Shown one piece after another: positions 17,626 through 28,431 of a stretch of 64,000 nucleotides of DNA. This DNA comes from Hafnia psychrotolerans (GTDB lineage: Bacteria > Pseudomonadota > Gammaproteobacteria > Enterobacterales > Enterobacteriaceae). The position numbers were made by a program, and so were the translations under genes. The stretch spans positions 76,520 to 140,519 of the forward strand of contig NZ_BMFZ01000013.1 in assembly GCF_014639435.1 (NCBI RefSeq), in the 5' to 3' direction. The first letter of the stretch is position 1; each line of letters opens with the position of its first letter. Below the pieces are notes generated by a model. The model worked only from the letters and a program-made list of their open reading frames with translations. It did not search any database and was not told where the DNA came from.

Positions 17626-18738
17626 ATGAAAGCAACAACGGGCAAGATCTGGCTGGCAGGATGTATCGCATTAGCAATGAGCCACGCCGCAGTCGCAAAA
17701 GATATCAAAGTGGCCATCGTCGGTGCCATGTCAGGTCCAGTTGCCCAATACGGCGACATGGAGTTCACCGGTGCCAAACAGGCTATCGCTGACATCAATG
17801 CCAAAGGTGGCGTAAAGGGTGACAAACTGGTTGGCGTTGAATATGACGATGCCTGTGATCCAAAACAAGCGGTGGCGGTGGCCAACAAAGTGATCAACGA
17901 CGGCATCCGTTATGTCATCGGTCACCTGTGTTCATCTTCTACTCAGCCAGCGTCTGACATCTATGAAGACGAAGGTGTGCTGATGATCACACCAGCGGCG
18001 ACGAATGCTGACTTGACCACCCGTGGCTACAAAATGGTGATGCGTACCACCGGTCTGGATTCTGACCAAGGCCCGACGGCCGCAAAATACATCCTTGATA
18101 CCATCAAGCCTAAACGTATTGCCGTGGTGCATGATAAACAGCAGTACGGTGAAGGTCTGGCGCGTTCTGTTCAGGACAGCCTGAAGAAAAACGGCGGTAA
18201 CGTTGTGCTGTTTGAAGGCATCACCGCAGGCGATAAAGATTTCTCCACGCTGGTGGCGCGCATGAAGAAAGACAACGTGGACTTCGTCTATTTCGGCGGT
18301 TACTACCCGGAAATGGGCCAGATCCTGCGTCAGGCTAAACAAGCCGGTCTGAATGCGAAATTTATGGGTCCTGAAGGCGTGGGTAACTCATCACTGTCGA
18401 ACATTGCGGGTGATGCGTCCGAAGGCATGCTGGTCACGTTGCCAAAACGTTATGATCAAGTTCCGGCTAACCAGCCCATTGTGGATGCGTTGAAAGCCAA
18501 AAAACTGGATCCAACGGGCCCGTTCGTCTGGACCACCTATGCTGCATTGCAGGCGTTGACCACCGGTATGGAGCGCAGCGGTAGCATGGAGCCGGCTGAT
18601 ATTGCCAAGAACCTGAAGGCTGAGCCGGTGAATACCGTGATGGGTCCGCTGAGCTGGGATGCGAAAGGCGACCTGAAAGGGTTCGAATTCGGTATCTTTG
18701 AGTGGCATAAGGACGGCACTTCAACGCCAATCAAATAA
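17626..18738 (+). CDS. livK: Leucine/branched-chain amino acid periplasmic binding protein LivK
   Basis: A 370-residue type I periplasmic binding protein. Residues 1-24 or so form a Sec signal peptide cut after SHAAVA. The mature part matches E. coli LivK/Liv[36 protein letters not shown] (amino-acid carboxylate site) and a cysteine pair (Cys near 78 and 103 of the precursor) forming the family disulfide. It captures leucine, isoleucine or valine for LivHMGF. Only one binding-protein gene is present, where E. coli has livJ and livK, so it may serve both specificities. The start at 17626 gives the signal peptide. Confidence 0.92.
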   Translation: MKATTGKIWLAGCIALAMSHAAVAKDIKVAIVGAMSGPVAQYGDMEFTGAKQAIADINAKGGVKGDKLVGVEYDDACDPKQAVAVANKVINDGIRYVIGHLCSSSTQPASDIYEDEGVLMITPAATNADLTTRGYKMVMRTTGLDSDQGPTAAKYILDTIKPKRIAVVHDKQQYGEGLARSVQDSLKKNGGNVVLFEGITAGDKDFSTLVARMKKDNVDFVYFGGYYPEMGQILRQAKQAGLNAKFMGPEGVGNSSLSNIAGDASEGMLVTLPKRYDQVPANQPIVDALKAKKLDPTGPFVWTTYAALQALTTGMERSGSMEPADIAKNLKAEPVNTVMGPLSWDAKGDLKGFEFGIFEWHKDGTSTPIK

Positions 18739-18789
18739 ATGCTCTGCGACCTGAATAATATTGGGTATCCAAAGTAGAACAACACAGTA

Positions 18790-18822
18790 CCCCGCTTTGT
18801 CTTTGATCGAGGCAAAGCGGGG
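18790..18822 (+). repeat. livK-livH intercistronic stem-loop
   Basis: A perfect ten-base stem, CCCCGCTTTG (18790-18799) with CAAAGCGGGG (18813-18822), around a 13-base loop. No T run follows, so it is more likely an mRNA-protecting hairpin or leaky attenuator that leaves more binding-protein message than transporter message. Confidence 0.65.
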
Positions 18823-18866
18823 ATCGCAGCACCGTATTCAACCCCCTTGATGTAAAAGGATAGGGT

Positions 18867-19793
18867 ATGTCAGAGCAGTTCTTATATTTCCTTCAGCAGA
18901 TGTTCAACGGTGTGACGTTGGGTAGTACCTACGCGCTGATTGCCATCGGCTATACCATGGTTTACGGCATTATCGGCATGATCAACTTCGCTCATGGCGA
19001 GGTGTATATGATTGGCAGCTATGTCTCTTTTATTGTGATTGCCGCTTTAATGATGGTAGGTATTGATGCCAGCTGGTTGCTGATCGGTGCCGGATTCATC
19101 GCTGCAATTGTCATAGCCAGCGCCTATGGCTGGAGCATTGAACGCGTGGCTTATAAGCCAGTGCGTAACTCCAAGCGCCTTATTGCGCTGATTTCTGCCA
19201 TCGGGATGTCGATATTTCTGCAAAACTACGTCAGCCTGACGCAAGGCTCGCGCGATCTGGCGTTGCCAAGTCTGGTCACCGGCCAGTGGACGCTCGGCGT
19301 CGCCAATGGTTTTGCGGCAACGATTTCGACCATGCAGCTGATTATCTGGGTGGTCACCTTTGTAGCGATGCTGGCATTGACGCTGTTCATTCGTTATTCC
19401 CGTATGGGCCGCGCCTGCCGTGCCTGTGCCGAAGATCTCAAAATGGCCAGCCTGTTGGGTATCAATACTGACCGCGTGATCTCGCTTACCTTCGTTATTG
19501 GTGCCTTAATGGCCGCCGTTGCGGGCGTTCTGCTTGGGCAGTTCTATGGCGTGATTAACCCGTATATCGGCTTTATGGCCGGGATGAAAGCTTTTACCGC
19601 AGCAGTACTTGGCGGCATCGGCAGTATTCCAGGTGCGATGATTGGCGGCCTGATTCTGGGGGTGGCCGAAGCACTGACTTCAGCCTATCTCAGCACCGAA
19701 TATAAAGACGTTGTCTCCTTTGCGCTGCTAATTGTGGTGTTGTTGGTGCTGCCAACCGGCATTTTGGGCCGTCCGGAGGTTGAGAAAGTATGA
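18867..19793 (+). CDS. livH: Branched-chain amino acid ABC permease LivH
   Basis: A 308-residue inner-membrane permease with about eight helices. The start motif [32 protein letters not shown] is typical of LivH. The cytoplasmic EAA-like loop lies near [20 protein letters not shown]. With LivM it forms the channel fed by LivK. Its stop overlaps the livM start as ATGA (19790-19793). Confidence 0.95.
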   Translation: MSEQFLYFLQQMFNGVTLGSTYALIAIGYTMVYGIIGMINFAHGEVYMIGSYVSFIVIAALMMVGIDASWLLIGAGFIAAIVIASAYGWSIERVAYKPVRNSKRLIALISAIGMSIFLQNYVSLTQGSRDLALPSLVTGQWTLGVANGFAATISTMQLIIWVVTFVAMLALTLFIRYSRMGRACRACAEDLKMASLLGINTDRVISLTFVIGALMAAVAGVLLGQFYGVINPYIGFMAGMKAFTAAVLGGIGSIPGAMIGGLILGVAEALTSAYLSTEYKDVVSFALLIVVLLVLPTGILGRPEVEKV

Positions 19794-21079
19794 AGCACCT
19801 CAATCTATTCAACGCCTTGCTTTCTGCCTTCGTCTTACTGGTGTTGGCCTCTTTCATCATGGGGCTGAAACTCGGTCTTGATGGCACCAAACTGGTGGTC
19901 AACGGCGCCGGTGAAGTGCGCTGGATGTGGATCGGCGTGGGTTGCGTTATCGTGTTCGTGTTCCAGCTGTTTCGTCCGTTAGTGAGCAGCGGCCTGAAGA
20001 AAATTTCGGGGCCGGGCTGGGTTCTGCCGAGCTTTGATGGCTCCACGCCGAAGCAAAAACTGCTGGCGCTGTTGCTGATTATTGCCGCCGTTGCCTGGCC
20101 GTTTATTGTGTCACGCGGCACGGTAGACATCGCTACGCTGACGCTGATCTACATCATGCTCGGTCTGGGGCTTAATGTGGTGGTTGGTCTCTCCGGCTTG
20201 CTGGTGCTAGGTTACGGCGGCTTTTACGCCATCGGCGCATACACTTACGCGCTGCTCAACCACTATTATGGTATTGGGTTCTGGGAAGCGTTGCCGCTGG
20301 CGGGTCTGGTTTCCGCCGCTTTTGGTTTCCTGCTCGGTTTCCCGGTGCTGCGGCTGCGGGGTGACTATCTTGCCATCGTGACCCTCGGTTTCGGCGAGAT
20401 AGTGCGTATTTTACTGCTGAATAATACTGAAATTACCGGAGGGCCGAACGGTATCAGCCAGATCCCCAAACCGACGCTGTTTGGTCTGGAGTTCAGCCGT
20501 ACCCCACGTGATGGCGGCTGGGATACGTTCAGTCACTTCTTTGGCATAAGCTATGATCCCAGCGACCGGATCATTTTTCTCTATCTGGTCGCGTTGCTGT
20601 TGGTCGTGGCCACACTGTTTATCATCAACCGTCTGTTACGTATGCCACTTGGCCGTGCATGGGAAGCGTTGCGTGAAGATGAAATTGCCTGTCGCTCACT
20701 GGGCCTGAATCCAACGCGCATCAAACTGACGGCTTTCACTATCAGCGCGGCTTTTGCCGGTTTCGCCGGTACGTTGTTTGCAGCACGTCAGGGTTTCGTC
20801 AGTCCGGAATCTTTCACCTTCGTTGAATCTGCTTTCGTACTGGCCATTGTGGTGCTCGGTGGGATGGGCTCGCAGTTTGCGGTCATTCTGGCGGCAATTC
20901 TGCTGGTGGTTTCCCGCGAGTTAATGCGTGATTTGAATGAATACAGCATGTTATTGCTCGGTGCATTGATGGTGCTGATGATGATCTGGCGTCCGCAAGG
21001 TTTGTTGCCGATGAAACGCCCACAATTAAAACTGAAGTTGTCGAAAAAACAGATTGCTGATCAGGGAGAGCAAGCATGA
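19790..21079 (+). CDS. livM: Branched-chain amino acid ABC permease LivM
   Basis: A 429-residue permease. Two N-terminal helices and a linker (to about residue 95) precede the core, which carries the family motif [24 protein letters not shown] and the ATPase-contact loop [26 protein letters not shown]. The gene overlaps livH and livG by four bases each, so translation is coupled. Confidence 0.95.
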   Translation: MKHLNLFNALLSAFVLLVLASFIMGLKLGLDGTKLVVNGAGEVRWMWIGVGCVIVFVFQLFRPLVSSGLKKISGPGWVLPSFDGSTPKQKLLALLLIIAAVAWPFIVSRGTVDIATLTLIYIMLGLGLNVVVGLSGLLVLGYGGFYAIGAYTYALLNHYYGIGFWEALPLAGLVSAAFGFLLGFPVLRLRGDYLAIVTLGFGEIVRILLLNNTEITGGPNGISQIPKPTLFGLEFSRTPRDGGWDTFSHFFGISYDPSDRIIFLYLVALLLVVATLFIINRLLRMPLGRAWEALREDEIACRSLGLNPTRIKLTAFTISAAFAGFAGTLFAARQGFVSPESFTFVESAFVLAIVVLGGMGSQFAVILAAILLVVSRELMRDLNEYSMLLLGALMVLMMIWRPQGLLPMKRPQLKLKLSKKQIADQGEQA

Positions 21080-21846
21080 GTACGCAACCTCTGTTGTCAG
21101 TCGAAGGTCTGATGATGCGTTTCGGCGGTTTACTGGCAGTGAATAACGTCGCGTTGAATCTCAATCAGAGCGAAATCGTTTCGTTGATCGGCCCGAACGG
21201 CGCGGGCAAAACCACGGTGTTCAACTGCCTGACCGGTTTCTACAAACCCAGCAGCGGGACCATAAAACTGCGTGACCAGCATCTGGAAGGGCTGCCCGGG
21301 CAGAAAATTGCCCGTATGGGCGTAGTGCGAACCTTCCAGCATGTACGCCTGTTCCGTGAAATGACGGTGATTGAAAACCTGTTAGTGGCGCAACATCAGC
21401 ATTTGAAAAGCGGCGTGCTGGCTGGCCTGCTAAAAACACCGGGTTTTCGTCGTGCTGAAGCCGATGCCTTGGATAGAGCCGCCGACTGGCTGGAACGTGT
21501 CGGTTTACTCGAACTGGCTAACCGCCAGGCCGGGAATCTGGCCTATGGCCAACAGCGACGGCTAGAGATCGTTCGCTGCATGGTGACGCGGCCGGAAATT
21601 CTGATGCTCGATGAACCTGCTGCCGGCCTGAACCCACGTGAAACCGAAGAGCTGAACCAGCTGATCGCCGAACTGCGTAACCAACACAACGTGTCGGTGC
21701 TGTTAATCGAACATGATATGAAACTGGTGATGGGCATCTCGGACCGTATCTACGTGGTCAATCAGGGCACGCCGCTGGCACAGGGCACGCCAGCAGAAAT
21801 CCGTAACAATCCTGACGTGATCCGCGCGTATTTAGGCGAAGGGTAA
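21076..21846 (+). CDS. livG: Branched-chain amino acid ABC ATPase LivG
   Basis: A 256-residue ABC ATPase: Walker [18 protein letters not shown] as the LivG-type variant of the signature, Walker [11 protein letters not shown] and the switch His in LLIEHDMK. It powers LivHM with LivF. It overlaps livM by four bases, and livF follows after 13 bases. Confidence 0.95.
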   Translation: MSTQPLLSVEGLMMRFGGLLAVNNVALNLNQSEIVSLIGPNGAGKTTVFNCLTGFYKPSSGTIKLRDQHLEGLPGQKIARMGVVRTFQHVRLFREMTVIENLLVAQHQHLKSGVLAGLLKTPGFRRAEADALDRAADWLERVGLLELANRQAGNLAYGQQRRLEIVRCMVTRPEILMLDEPAAGLNPRETEELNQLIAELRNQHNVSVLLIEHDMKLVMGISDRIYVVNQGTPLAQGTPAEIRNNPDVIRAYLGEG

Positions 21847-21859
21847 GGGACAGAACACG

Positions 21860-22561
21860 ATGTTGTCATTCAATCAGGTATCCGCCCATTACGGCAAAAT
21901 TCAGGCGCTGCATGAAGTCAGCCTTAACATCAATAAGGGTGAAATCGTTACGTTGATCGGCGCGAACGGTGCAGGGAAAACCACGCTGCTCGGCAGTTTA
22001 TGCGGCGAACCCCGAGCCTCTCAGGGTTCGATTATGTTCGAAGGTCAGGATATCACTCAGTGGCCGACGGCAAAAATTATGCGTGGTGATATCGCCATTG
22101 TTCCGGAAGGCCGAAGGGTATTTTCGCGCATGACGGTGGAAGAGAATCTGGCGATGGGCGGCTTCTTCGCTACCCGTGATCAGTATCAGTCGCGGCTTGT
22201 TAAAGTTTTCGAGCTTTTCCCTCGGCTGAAAGAGCGCCGTGCTCAGCGCTCTGGCACGATGTCCGGCGGCGAACAACAAATGCTGGCGATTGGCCGTGCA
22301 CTGATGAGCCAGCCACGTCTGTTGCTGCTCGATGAGCCTTCGCTCGGCCTGGCACCGATCATCATTCAGCAAATTTTTGACACCATACAGCAACTGCGTG
22401 AAGAGGGCATGACCATCTTCCTGGTAGAGCAAAACGCCAATCAGGCGCTGAAGCTCGCCGATCGTGGTTACGTATTGGAGAATGGCCACGTCGTGCTGGA
22501 AGACAGCGGCGCGGCGCTGTTGGCCAACGAAGCGGTGCGGTCGGCCTATCTCGGCGGCTGA
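21860..22561 (+). CDS. livF: Branched-chain amino acid ABC ATPase LivF
   Basis: A 233-residue ABC ATPase, partner of LivG: Walker A GANGAGKTT, signature MSGGEQQM, Walker B LLLLDEPSLG and, in the switch position, VEQNA as usual in LivF. It is the last gene of livKHMGF; a terminator follows. Confidence 0.95.
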   Translation: MLSFNQVSAHYGKIQALHEVSLNINKGEIVTLIGANGAGKTTLLGSLCGEPRASQGSIMFEGQDITQWPTAKIMRGDIAIVPEGRRVFSRMTVEENLAMGGFFATRDQYQSRLVKVFELFPRLKERRAQRSGTMSGGEQQMLAIGRALMSQPRLLLLDEPSLGLAPIIIQQIFDTIQQLREEGMTIFLVEQNANQALKLADRGYVLENGHVVLEDSGAALLANEAVRSAYLGG

Positions 22562-22590
22562 TTTCGCCAAAATTTACTGTAATATCTCCA

Positions 22591-22622
22591 AACCGCACGG
22601 CTGGCGCTTTGCGGTTTTTATT
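22591..22622 (+). terminator. Terminator of the liv operon
   Basis: AACCGCA (22591-22597) pairs with TGCGGTT (22610-22616), followed by TTTATTTTG. It lies 30 bases after livF. Confidence 0.8.
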
Positions 22623-22683
22623 TTGTGGGTAAATTTACCGCGCTTACATTCTTATCAACTTCGCAAATCATCAGGAACATTTC

Positions 22684-23871
22684 ATGAACACAGAAGGTTT
22701 TCTCGCCGCTCGTATGGCCAGGCTCAAAAGTTCAGCCATCCGGGAACTGCTGAAACAAAGCAAAATGGAAGGTGTTATTTCACTGGCCGGTGGCATTCCT
22801 TCTTCAGCGTTGTTCGATTTCGACGGCCTGCGTGAAGCAACACAACTGGCGATCACCGAATATCCTGAGCATGCATTCCAGTACGGCCTAACCGAAGGCA
22901 GTCACACGCTGCGTGAGCGTATTGCTGAGCTTTGCGAAGGCCGTGGCGTGGTGGCGAGTGCGGACGATATCGTGGTTACCGCCGGTTCCCAACAGGCGCT
23001 GGATCTGGTTATGCGTGCGGTCGTGGATCCGGGTGACATTTTCGTGGTGGAACGGCCAACGTATCTGGCCGCGTTGCAGACGCTGGAACTGGCTGAAGCG
23101 CAGATCCTGTCCGTCGGTTCAGACAGTGACGGCATGATTGTCGATGAACTGGCTGAATTGCTGAAAACCCGCAAAATCAAAGGGGTATATGTGGTGCCGA
23201 CGTTCGGCAACCCGAGTGGTGTGACCCTGAGCCGCGCCCGCCGCGAGCAACTGGTGCAACTGGCGGTAAAGCATGAATTTCTGATTTTGGAAGATGATCC
23301 GTACGGCGAGTTACGTTTCACCGACGAACGCCAGCCGACGCTTTTCGAATTGTCCCAATCGTTGTTCGGGAACACGGAAAACATCATCTATACCTCGACG
23401 TTCTCCAAAATTTTGGCTCCGGGCTTGCGTCTGGGCTGGGTGATCATGCCGCAATGGCTGCTGCACAACGTCGCGATCATCAAACAGGCGGCTGATTTAC
23501 ATGCCAGTGCGCTGTCTCAGTCCGTTGCCGAATGTTATCTCGGCCTGAACCGCATGACGGCACAGGTCGAAAAAATCCGCGCAACCTATAAGAAAAAATG
23601 CGCGGTACTGGCACAACTATTGGAAAGTGAACTCGGTGATGTGCTGACGTTTGAATACCCGAAAGGCGGTATGTTCTTGTGGGTGCGTTTCCGCGAACCG
23701 CGTAACTGCACCGAGTGGATGAAAAAGGCGCTGGAACAAGGCGTGGTATTTGTTCCCGGTGAGTATTTCTTTGCCGAAAATCCCGATCATTCGACCTTCC
23801 GCTTGTCATTCGCCACGGCCACTGAAGAACAAATGCAGGAAGCTGTTGCCCGTCTGAAACGCGCTTTATAA
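22684..23871 (+). CDS. PLP-dependent aminotransferase, fold type I (2-aminoadipate/LysN-like)
   Basis: A 395-residue class I/II aminotransferase without the GntR DNA-binding domain of MocR proteins. PLP motifs are visible: GLTEGSHTLRERIA, the Asp/Tyr pair in LILEDDPYGELRF and the Schiff-base Lys in TSTFSKILAPGLRLGW. The nearest named relatives are 2-aminoadipate or kynurenine/branched-chain aminotransferases of the LysN group. The true substrate is not readable from sequence. It sits directly after the liv operon but behind a terminator, with its own ribosome site (CAGGAAC), so use of imported branched-chain amino acids is a reasonable guess. E. coli lacks a gene here. Confidence 0.8.
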   Translation: MNTEGFLAARMARLKSSAIRELLKQSKMEGVISLAGGIPSSALFDFDGLREATQLAITEYPEHAFQYGLTEGSHTLRERIAELCEGRGVVASADDIVVTAGSQQALDLVMRAVVDPGDIFVVERPTYLAALQTLELAEAQILSVGSDSDGMIVDELAELLKTRKIKGVYVVPTFGNPSGVTLSRARREQLVQLAVKHEFLILEDDPYGELRFTDERQPTLFELSQSLFGNTENIIYTSTFSKILAPGLRLGWVIMPQWLLHNVAIIKQAADLHASALSQSVAECYLGLNRMTAQVEKIRATYKKKCAVLAQLLESELGDVLTFEYPKGGMFLWVRFREPRNCTEWMKKALEQGVVFVPGEYFFAENPDHSTFRLSFATATEEQMQEAVARLKRAL

Positions 23872-23877
23872 TCCCCA

Positions 23878-23906
23878 AGGCGTATTGCGCCCGCAATACG
23901 CCTTAT
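23878..23906 (+). terminator. Terminator of the aminotransferase gene
   Basis: AGGCGTATTG (from 23878) pairs with CAATACGCCT (to 23903), loop CGCCCG, then TATTCT. It starts a few bases after the stop. Confidence 0.75.
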
Positions 23907-23955
23907 TCTGGCCCCGTAAAAATTGCCATCTCTCCGTCACCTGCACTTCACGTTT

Positions 23956-24010
23956 TTGTCACATCAATGTCACTTGATGGTTATTTTTCTGTCATTTGTG
24001 CATGTCATGT
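23956..24010 (+). promoter_or_regulatory. Pho boxes upstream of ugpB
   Basis: PhoB half-sites TGTCA occur at 23957, 23968 and 23990: the first two are 11 bases apart and the third is 22 further, all in one helical register. The first pair reads TTGTCACATCAATGTCAC, close to the Pho box. Another TGTCA is at 24003. E. coli ugpB is PhoB-activated under phosphate starvation, so the same control is likely here. Confidence 0.7.
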
Positions 24011-24075
24011 TAGCTGCCGAAGCAGAAGTTCCTTTGCACCACTGACATCACACCAGCCCTCTTCAGGAGACAAGC

Positions 24076-25392
24076 ATGCTTAAGCACGCTGTTACAAAAA
24101 CGACACTTTGCATCGCACTGGCATTCGCGTTCAGCACCCAGGCGATGGCGGTTACGGACATTTCTTTCTGGCACTCAATGGATGGCGGATTGGGTAAAGA
24201 GGTGAATTCCCTGGCCGATCGTTTTAACCAGACTCATCCAGACTTCAAAATTGTGCCTGTTTACAAAGGCAAATATGACGAAAGCCTGGCTGCAGGCATC
24301 GCTGCGTATCGTACTGGCAACGCCCCGGATATTTTACAGGTTTACGAAGTGGGTACCGCCACCATGATGGCGAGTAAAGCCATCAAACCCGTTTACGAAG
24401 TATTCGCGGATGCGGGCCTCAAGCAAGACGCTTCCCAGTTCGTGCCGACGGTCTCCGGCTACTACTCAGATTCAAAAGGCCGCCTGCTTTCGCAGCCGTT
24501 CAACAGTTCCACGCCGGTACTGTACTACAACAAAGATGCCTTCAAAAAAGCTGGCCTGAACCCAGACCAGCCGCCAAGAACCTGGCAGGAGCTGGCAACC
24601 GATGCTGCAAAACTGCGTCAATCGGGTGTGACCTGTGGTTACGCCAGCGGATGGCAGGGCTGGATCCAGATTGAGAACTTCAGCGCCTGGAATGGTCTAC
24701 CAGTTGCGACAAAAAACAACGGTTTTGATGGTACTGACGCCGTTCTGGAATTCAATAAACCAGAGCAAATCAAACACATTCAAATGCTCGAAGATATGAA
24801 CAAAAAAGGTGACTTCACCTATTTTGGTCGTAAAGACGAGTCCACCGCGAAGTTCTATAACGGCGATTGTGCGATGACCACTGCGTCGTCCGGTTCACTG
24901 GCCGATATCCGCCAGTACGCCAAATTCAACTATGGCGTAGGTATGATGCCTTACGACGCTAACGTGAAGGGCGCACCACAAAACGCCATCATCGGCGGTG
25001 CCAGTCTGTGGGTGATGAACGGCAAAGACAAAGCCACTTATAAAGGCGTGGCAGAGTTCCTGCAATTCCTGACGACTCCGGCTATCGCGGCCGAGTGGCA
25101 TCAGAAAACCGGTTATCTGCCAGTGACCACCGCTGCGTATGAACTGACCAAGCAGCAGGGCTTCTACGAGAAGAATCCAGGTTCTGACGTGGCAACCCGC
25201 CAGATGCTGAACAAGCCACCGTTACCGTTCACTAAAGGTCTGCGTCTGGGCAACATGCAACAGATTCGCGCCGTCGTGGATGAAGAATTAGAAAGCGTAT
25301 GGAGCGGTAAGAAAACAGCCAAGGAAGCACTGGATAGCGCAGTACAACGTGGCAATGTCTTACTCCGTCGTTTCGAAGCTTCTACTAAGTAA
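24076..25392 (+). CDS. ugpB: Glycerol-3-phosphate ABC binding protein UgpB
   Basis: A 438-residue periplasmic binding protein. A Sec signal peptide ends after TQAMA (about residue 25). The mature protein matches UgpB ([38 protein letters not shown]). It binds sn-glycerol-3-phosphate and glycerophosphodiesters and hands them to UgpAEC. The ATG has AGGAGA in front and Pho boxes about 100 bases upstream. It is separated from ugpA by an unusually structured 226-base spacer. Confidence 0.95.
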   Translation: MLKHAVTKTTLCIALAFAFSTQAMAVTDISFWHSMDGGLGKEVNSLADRFNQTHPDFKIVPVYKGKYDESLAAGIAAYRTGNAPDILQVYEVGTATMMASKAIKPVYEVFADAGLKQDASQFVPTVSGYYSDSKGRLLSQPFNSSTPVLYYNKDAFKKAGLNPDQPPRTWQELATDAAKLRQSGVTCGYASGWQGWIQIENFSAWNGLPVATKNNGFDGTDAVLEFNKPEQIKHIQMLEDMNKKGDFTYFGRKDESTAKFYNGDCAMTTASSGSLADIRQYAKFNYGVGMMPYDANVKGAPQNAIIGGASLWVMNGKDKATYKGVAEFLQFLTTPAIAAEWHQKTGYLPVTTAAYELTKQQGFYEKNPGSDVATRQMLNKPPLPFTKGLRLGNMQQIRAVVDEELESVWSGKKTAKEALDSAVQRGNVLLRRFEASTK

Positions 25393-25434
25393 GTCGGCTG
25401 CAGTGCTTTGCCAGACTGGGGTTGGGCAGTACTC

Positions 25435-25585
25435 GCACAAAGGCTGTAGCCTTTGCACGCCCGTAAGGGCGGCCCGGAGGGGGAGTGAAACGACTATTCC
25501 TCCATGGACTTTGCGTCCACTCGGGAGCGGTGTGCTGTCTGCCTCCAGTCTGGCTTCGCTCGCTACGCCTTATTCGGCGTAGCCT
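25435..25585 (+). repeat. Hairpin-dense element in the ugpB-ugpA spacer
   Basis: Within about 150 bases there are at least five small stems: CAAAGGC/GCCTTTG (25438-25455), CGCCC/GGGCG with a GTAA loop (25458-25471), GGAGG/CCTCC (25476-25503), GGAC/GTCC (25506-25518) and GCTACGCC/GGCGTAGC (25562-25583). The stretch is GC-richer than its flanks and does not continue a reading frame. It may be an interspersed palindromic element of the genus, or an operon-internal RNA that lowers ugpAEC relative to ugpB. Identity is unknown to me. Confidence 0.6.
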
Positions 25586-25618
25586 GTCTTTAGTCATCGC
25601 ATCAACGAGTAAATTATC

Positions 25619-26506
25619 ATGAGTTCACACCGTACCGGTTTTGGTTGCAGCTGGTTGCCCTATGCGCTGGTTTTTCCGCAGTTGCTGATCACCGCAATAT
25701 TCTTCCTGTGGCCAGCGGGCCAGGCGCTGTGGTATTCGGTACAGACGCTCGATCCTTTCGGTTTATCCAGTCAGTTTGTCGGCTTGCTCAATTTTGAGCA
25801 GCTGTTTCAGGACCCCTACTATCTCGCGTCTTTCTACACCACGCTGAAATTCAGCTTTTTGGTGGCGTTTATTGGCCTTGCCGTTTCCCTGTTCTTTGCC
25901 GCCCTCGTGGACCACGTGGTGCGTGCCAGCCGAATTTACCAGACGCTGATGATTCTTCCTTACGCCGTGGCACCGGCCGTTGCCGCCGTGCTGTGGATGT
26001 TCTTGTTTAGCCCCGGTCTGGGCCTTATCACGCACTTCCTTGGCTCGATAGGCTACAACTGGAACCACGCGCAAAACAGCGGCCAGGCGATGTTCCTGGT
26101 GGTGCTGGCGTCGGTCTGGAAACAAGTTAGCTATAACTTTTTGTTCTTCCTCGCTGCGCTGCAATCAATTCCTAAATCGCTGGTGGAAGCTGCGGCTATT
26201 GACGGTGCAGGGCCGGTGAGACGTTTCTTCAATCTGGTGCTCCCGCTGATTTCACCGGTTAGTTTCTTTCTGTTGGTGGTCAATCTGGTGTATGCCTTCT
26301 TTGATACGTTTCCTGTTATCGATGCGGCGACCAGCGGCGGCCCGGTACAGGCCACAACCACACTGATTTATAAAGTTTATCGCGAAGGTTTCGCCGGTCT
26401 GGATCTCTCCAGCTCTGCGGCGCAGTCGGTGGTATTGATGGTCCTGGTTTGCGGCCTGACGTTTATTCAGTTCCGTTTCGTCGAGCGTAAGGTGCGTTAC
26501 CAATGA
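25619..26506 (+). CDS. ugpA: Glycerol-3-phosphate ABC permease UgpA
   Basis: A 295-residue MalF-type permease with six helices. The EAA loop, which contacts the ATPase, is [23 protein letters not shown]. Near-identity to E. coli UgpA is plain ([26 protein letters not shown]). The ribosome site is weak (ACGAG). It overlaps ugpE by four bases. Confidence 0.94.
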   Translation: MSSHRTGFGCSWLPYALVFPQLLITAIFFLWPAGQALWYSVQTLDPFGLSSQFVGLLNFEQLFQDPYYLASFYTTLKFSFLVAFIGLAVSLFFAALVDHVVRASRIYQTLMILPYAVAPAVAAVLWMFLFSPGLGLITHFLGSIGYNWNHAQNSGQAMFLVVLASVWKQVSYNFLFFLAALQSIPKSLVEAAAIDGAGPVRRFFNLVLPLISPVSFFLLVVNLVYAFFDTFPVIDAATSGGPVQATTTLIYKVYREGFAGLDLSSSAAQSVVLMVLVCGLTFIQFRFVERKVRYQ

Positions 26507-27348
26507 TTGAAAACCGCAGAGGGCTGGATATTTTCAGCCACATCATGCTGATCCTCGGCGTGCTGGTGATTTTATTTCCGCTGTATGTGGCGTTTGTCGC
26601 CGCTTCGTTGGACATCCAACAAATTCACCAAGTGCCGATGAGCCTGATCCCGGGCACCCATTTGTGGGAGAACATCCGGACCATCTGGACGCAAGGCGTG
26701 GGCGATGGCAGTCCGGCCTTTGGTCGTATGCTGATCAACAGCTTTATCATGGCGATAGTGATCACCATCGGGAAGATTTCGGTGTCGATGCTCTCGGCCT
26801 ATGCCATCGTCTATTTCCGTTTTCCGCTGCGTAACCTGTTCTTTTGGCTGATTTTCATCACGTTGATGCTGCCTGTCGAAGTGCGTATTTTTCCGACCAT
26901 TCAGGTGATCGCCAATCTCAATATGCTCAATAGATATACCGGCCTGACGCTGCCATTGATGGCGTCGGCCACGGCCACGTTCCTGTTCCGACAGTTCTTT
27001 ATGACATTACCGGATGAACTGCTGGAAGCGGCGCGTATCGACGGCGCAGGCGCGATGCGCTTTTTCTGGGACATCGTATTGCCGCTATCGAAAACCAATC
27101 TTGCCGCGCTGTTCGTCATCACCTTTATCTACGGCTGGAACCAGTATTTGTGGCCAATCCTGATCACCAGCGACGCGTCCATGGGGACGGCGGTGGCGGG
27201 AATCAAAAGTATGATCTCTTCCGGCGACGGTTCTACTCAGTGGAATCAGGTGATGGCAGCGATGATTTTGACTTTATTACCGCCGCTTGCGGTGGTGCTC
27301 CTGATGCAGCGCTGGTTTGTGCGCGGTCTGGTAGACAGTGAGAAGTAA
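26503..27348 (+). CDS. ugpE: Glycerol-3-phosphate ABC permease UgpE
   Basis: A 281-residue MalG-type permease with six helices and the EAA loop [23 protein letters not shown]. It pairs with UgpA to form the channel. Start overlaps ugpA (ATGA). ugpC follows after six bases. Confidence 0.94.
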   Translation: MIENRRGLDIFSHIMLILGVLVILFPLYVAFVAASLDIQQIHQVPMSLIPGTHLWENIRTIWTQGVGDGSPAFGRMLINSFIMAIVITIGKISVSMLSAYAIVYFRFPLRNLFFWLIFITLMLPVEVRIFPTIQVIANLNMLNRYTGLTLPLMASATATFLFRQFFMTLPDELLEAARIDGAGAMRFFWDIVLPLSKTNLAALFVITFIYGWNQYLWPILITSDASMGTAVAGIKSMISSGDGSTQWNQVMAAMILTLLPPLAVVLLMQRWFVRGLVDSEK

Positions 27349-27354
27349 TACGAA

Positions 27355-28428
27355 ATGGCTAATTTAAAATTACAGGCAGTGACCAAATCCTATGACGGGA
27401 AAAACCAGATCATTCAGAGCATCGATCTGGACGTCGCGGATGGCGAGTTTATTGTGATGGTCGGCCCGTCAGGCTGCGGTAAATCCACGCTGTTGCGCAT
27501 GGTTGCCGGGCTTGAGCGCACCACCAGCGGTGATATTTACATTAACGATCAGCGCGTTACCGAGATGGAGCCGAAAGATCGCGGCATCGCCATGGTCTTT
27601 CAAAACTACGCGCTTTATCCGCATATGAGCGTCTTCGACAACATGGCTTACGGTCTGAAAATCCGTGGCTTCGGTAAAGCCCAGATCCTCGCTCGTGTAG
27701 AAGAAGCTGCGCGTATTCTGGAGCTCGGCCCGTTGCTGAAACGTAAACCACGTGAGCTTTCCGGTGGCCAGCGTCAACGCGTTGCTATGGGGCGCGCTAT
27801 CGTACGCGAACCGGCGGTATTCCTGTTTGATGAACCGCTGTCTAACCTCGATGCCAAACTGCGCGTGCAGATGCGCCTCGAACTGCAACAGCTGCATCGC
27901 CGCCTGCGCACCACCAGTTTGTACGTGACGCACGATCAGGTTGAAGCCATGACGCTGGCCGAGCGGGTGATCGTGATGAACAAAGGAGTGGCCGAACAGA
28001 TCGGCACACCGTCTGAAGTTTATCGCCGTCCAGCCACGCTGTTTGTCGCTAGCTTTATCGGCTCTCCGGCCATGAATCTGTTACCGGGCCAACTTGCCAG
28101 CGATGGCACATCGCTGGTGATGGAAGGTGGCTTCGAGCTGCCACTCAGCGAACCGCGCCCGGAATGGGGCGGGCGTGAGCTGACTGTCGGAATACGGCCT
28201 GAACATATTCAGCTCTCTGACGACCCGCAGACCGGCATTCCGCTTGATCTCACCACGCTTGAGCTGCTGGGTGCCGACAATTTGGCACATGGCAAGTGGG
28301 CAGGCAGTGGTGTGGTCGTGCGGCTCAATTACGAAGTCTGCCCACAACCGGGCACACAGTTACGTTTGGTTTTGCCGACGAACGCGCTACACTTTTTCGA
28401 TTCTCACAATGGCTCACGAATGGAGTAA
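27355..28428 (+). CDS. ugpC: Glycerol-3-phosphate ABC ATPase UgpC
   Basis: A 357-residue MalK-type ATPase. Walker A GPSGCGKST, signature LSGGQRQR, Walker B VFLFDEPLSNLD and switch His in VTHDQ are in the first 235 residues; the rest is the OB-fold regulatory domain (VGIRPEHIQL). It energises UgpAE and in E. coli is inhibited by internal phosphate. ugpQ follows after three bases. Confidence 0.95.
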   Translation: MANLKLQAVTKSYDGKNQIIQSIDLDVADGEFIVMVGPSGCGKSTLLRMVAGLERTTSGDIYINDQRVTEMEPKDRGIAMVFQNYALYPHMSVFDNMAYGLKIRGFGKAQILARVEEAARILELGPLLKRKPRELSGGQRQRVAMGRAIVREPAVFLFDEPLSNLDAKLRVQMRLELQQLHRRLRTTSLYVTHDQVEAMTLAERVIVMNKGVAEQIGTPSEVYRRPATLFVASFIGSPAMNLLPGQLASDGTSLVMEGGFELPLSEPRPEWGGRELTVGIRPEHIQLSDDPQTGIPLDLTTLELLGADNLAHGKWAGSGVVVRLNYEVCPQPGTQLRLVLPTNALHFFDSHNGSRME

Positions 28429-28431
28429 CAC

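Noticed and set aside
18575..18590. ops-like sequence (AGCGGTAGCAT) for RfaH
   Set aside because: It lies inside the livK coding sequence, not in an operon leader.
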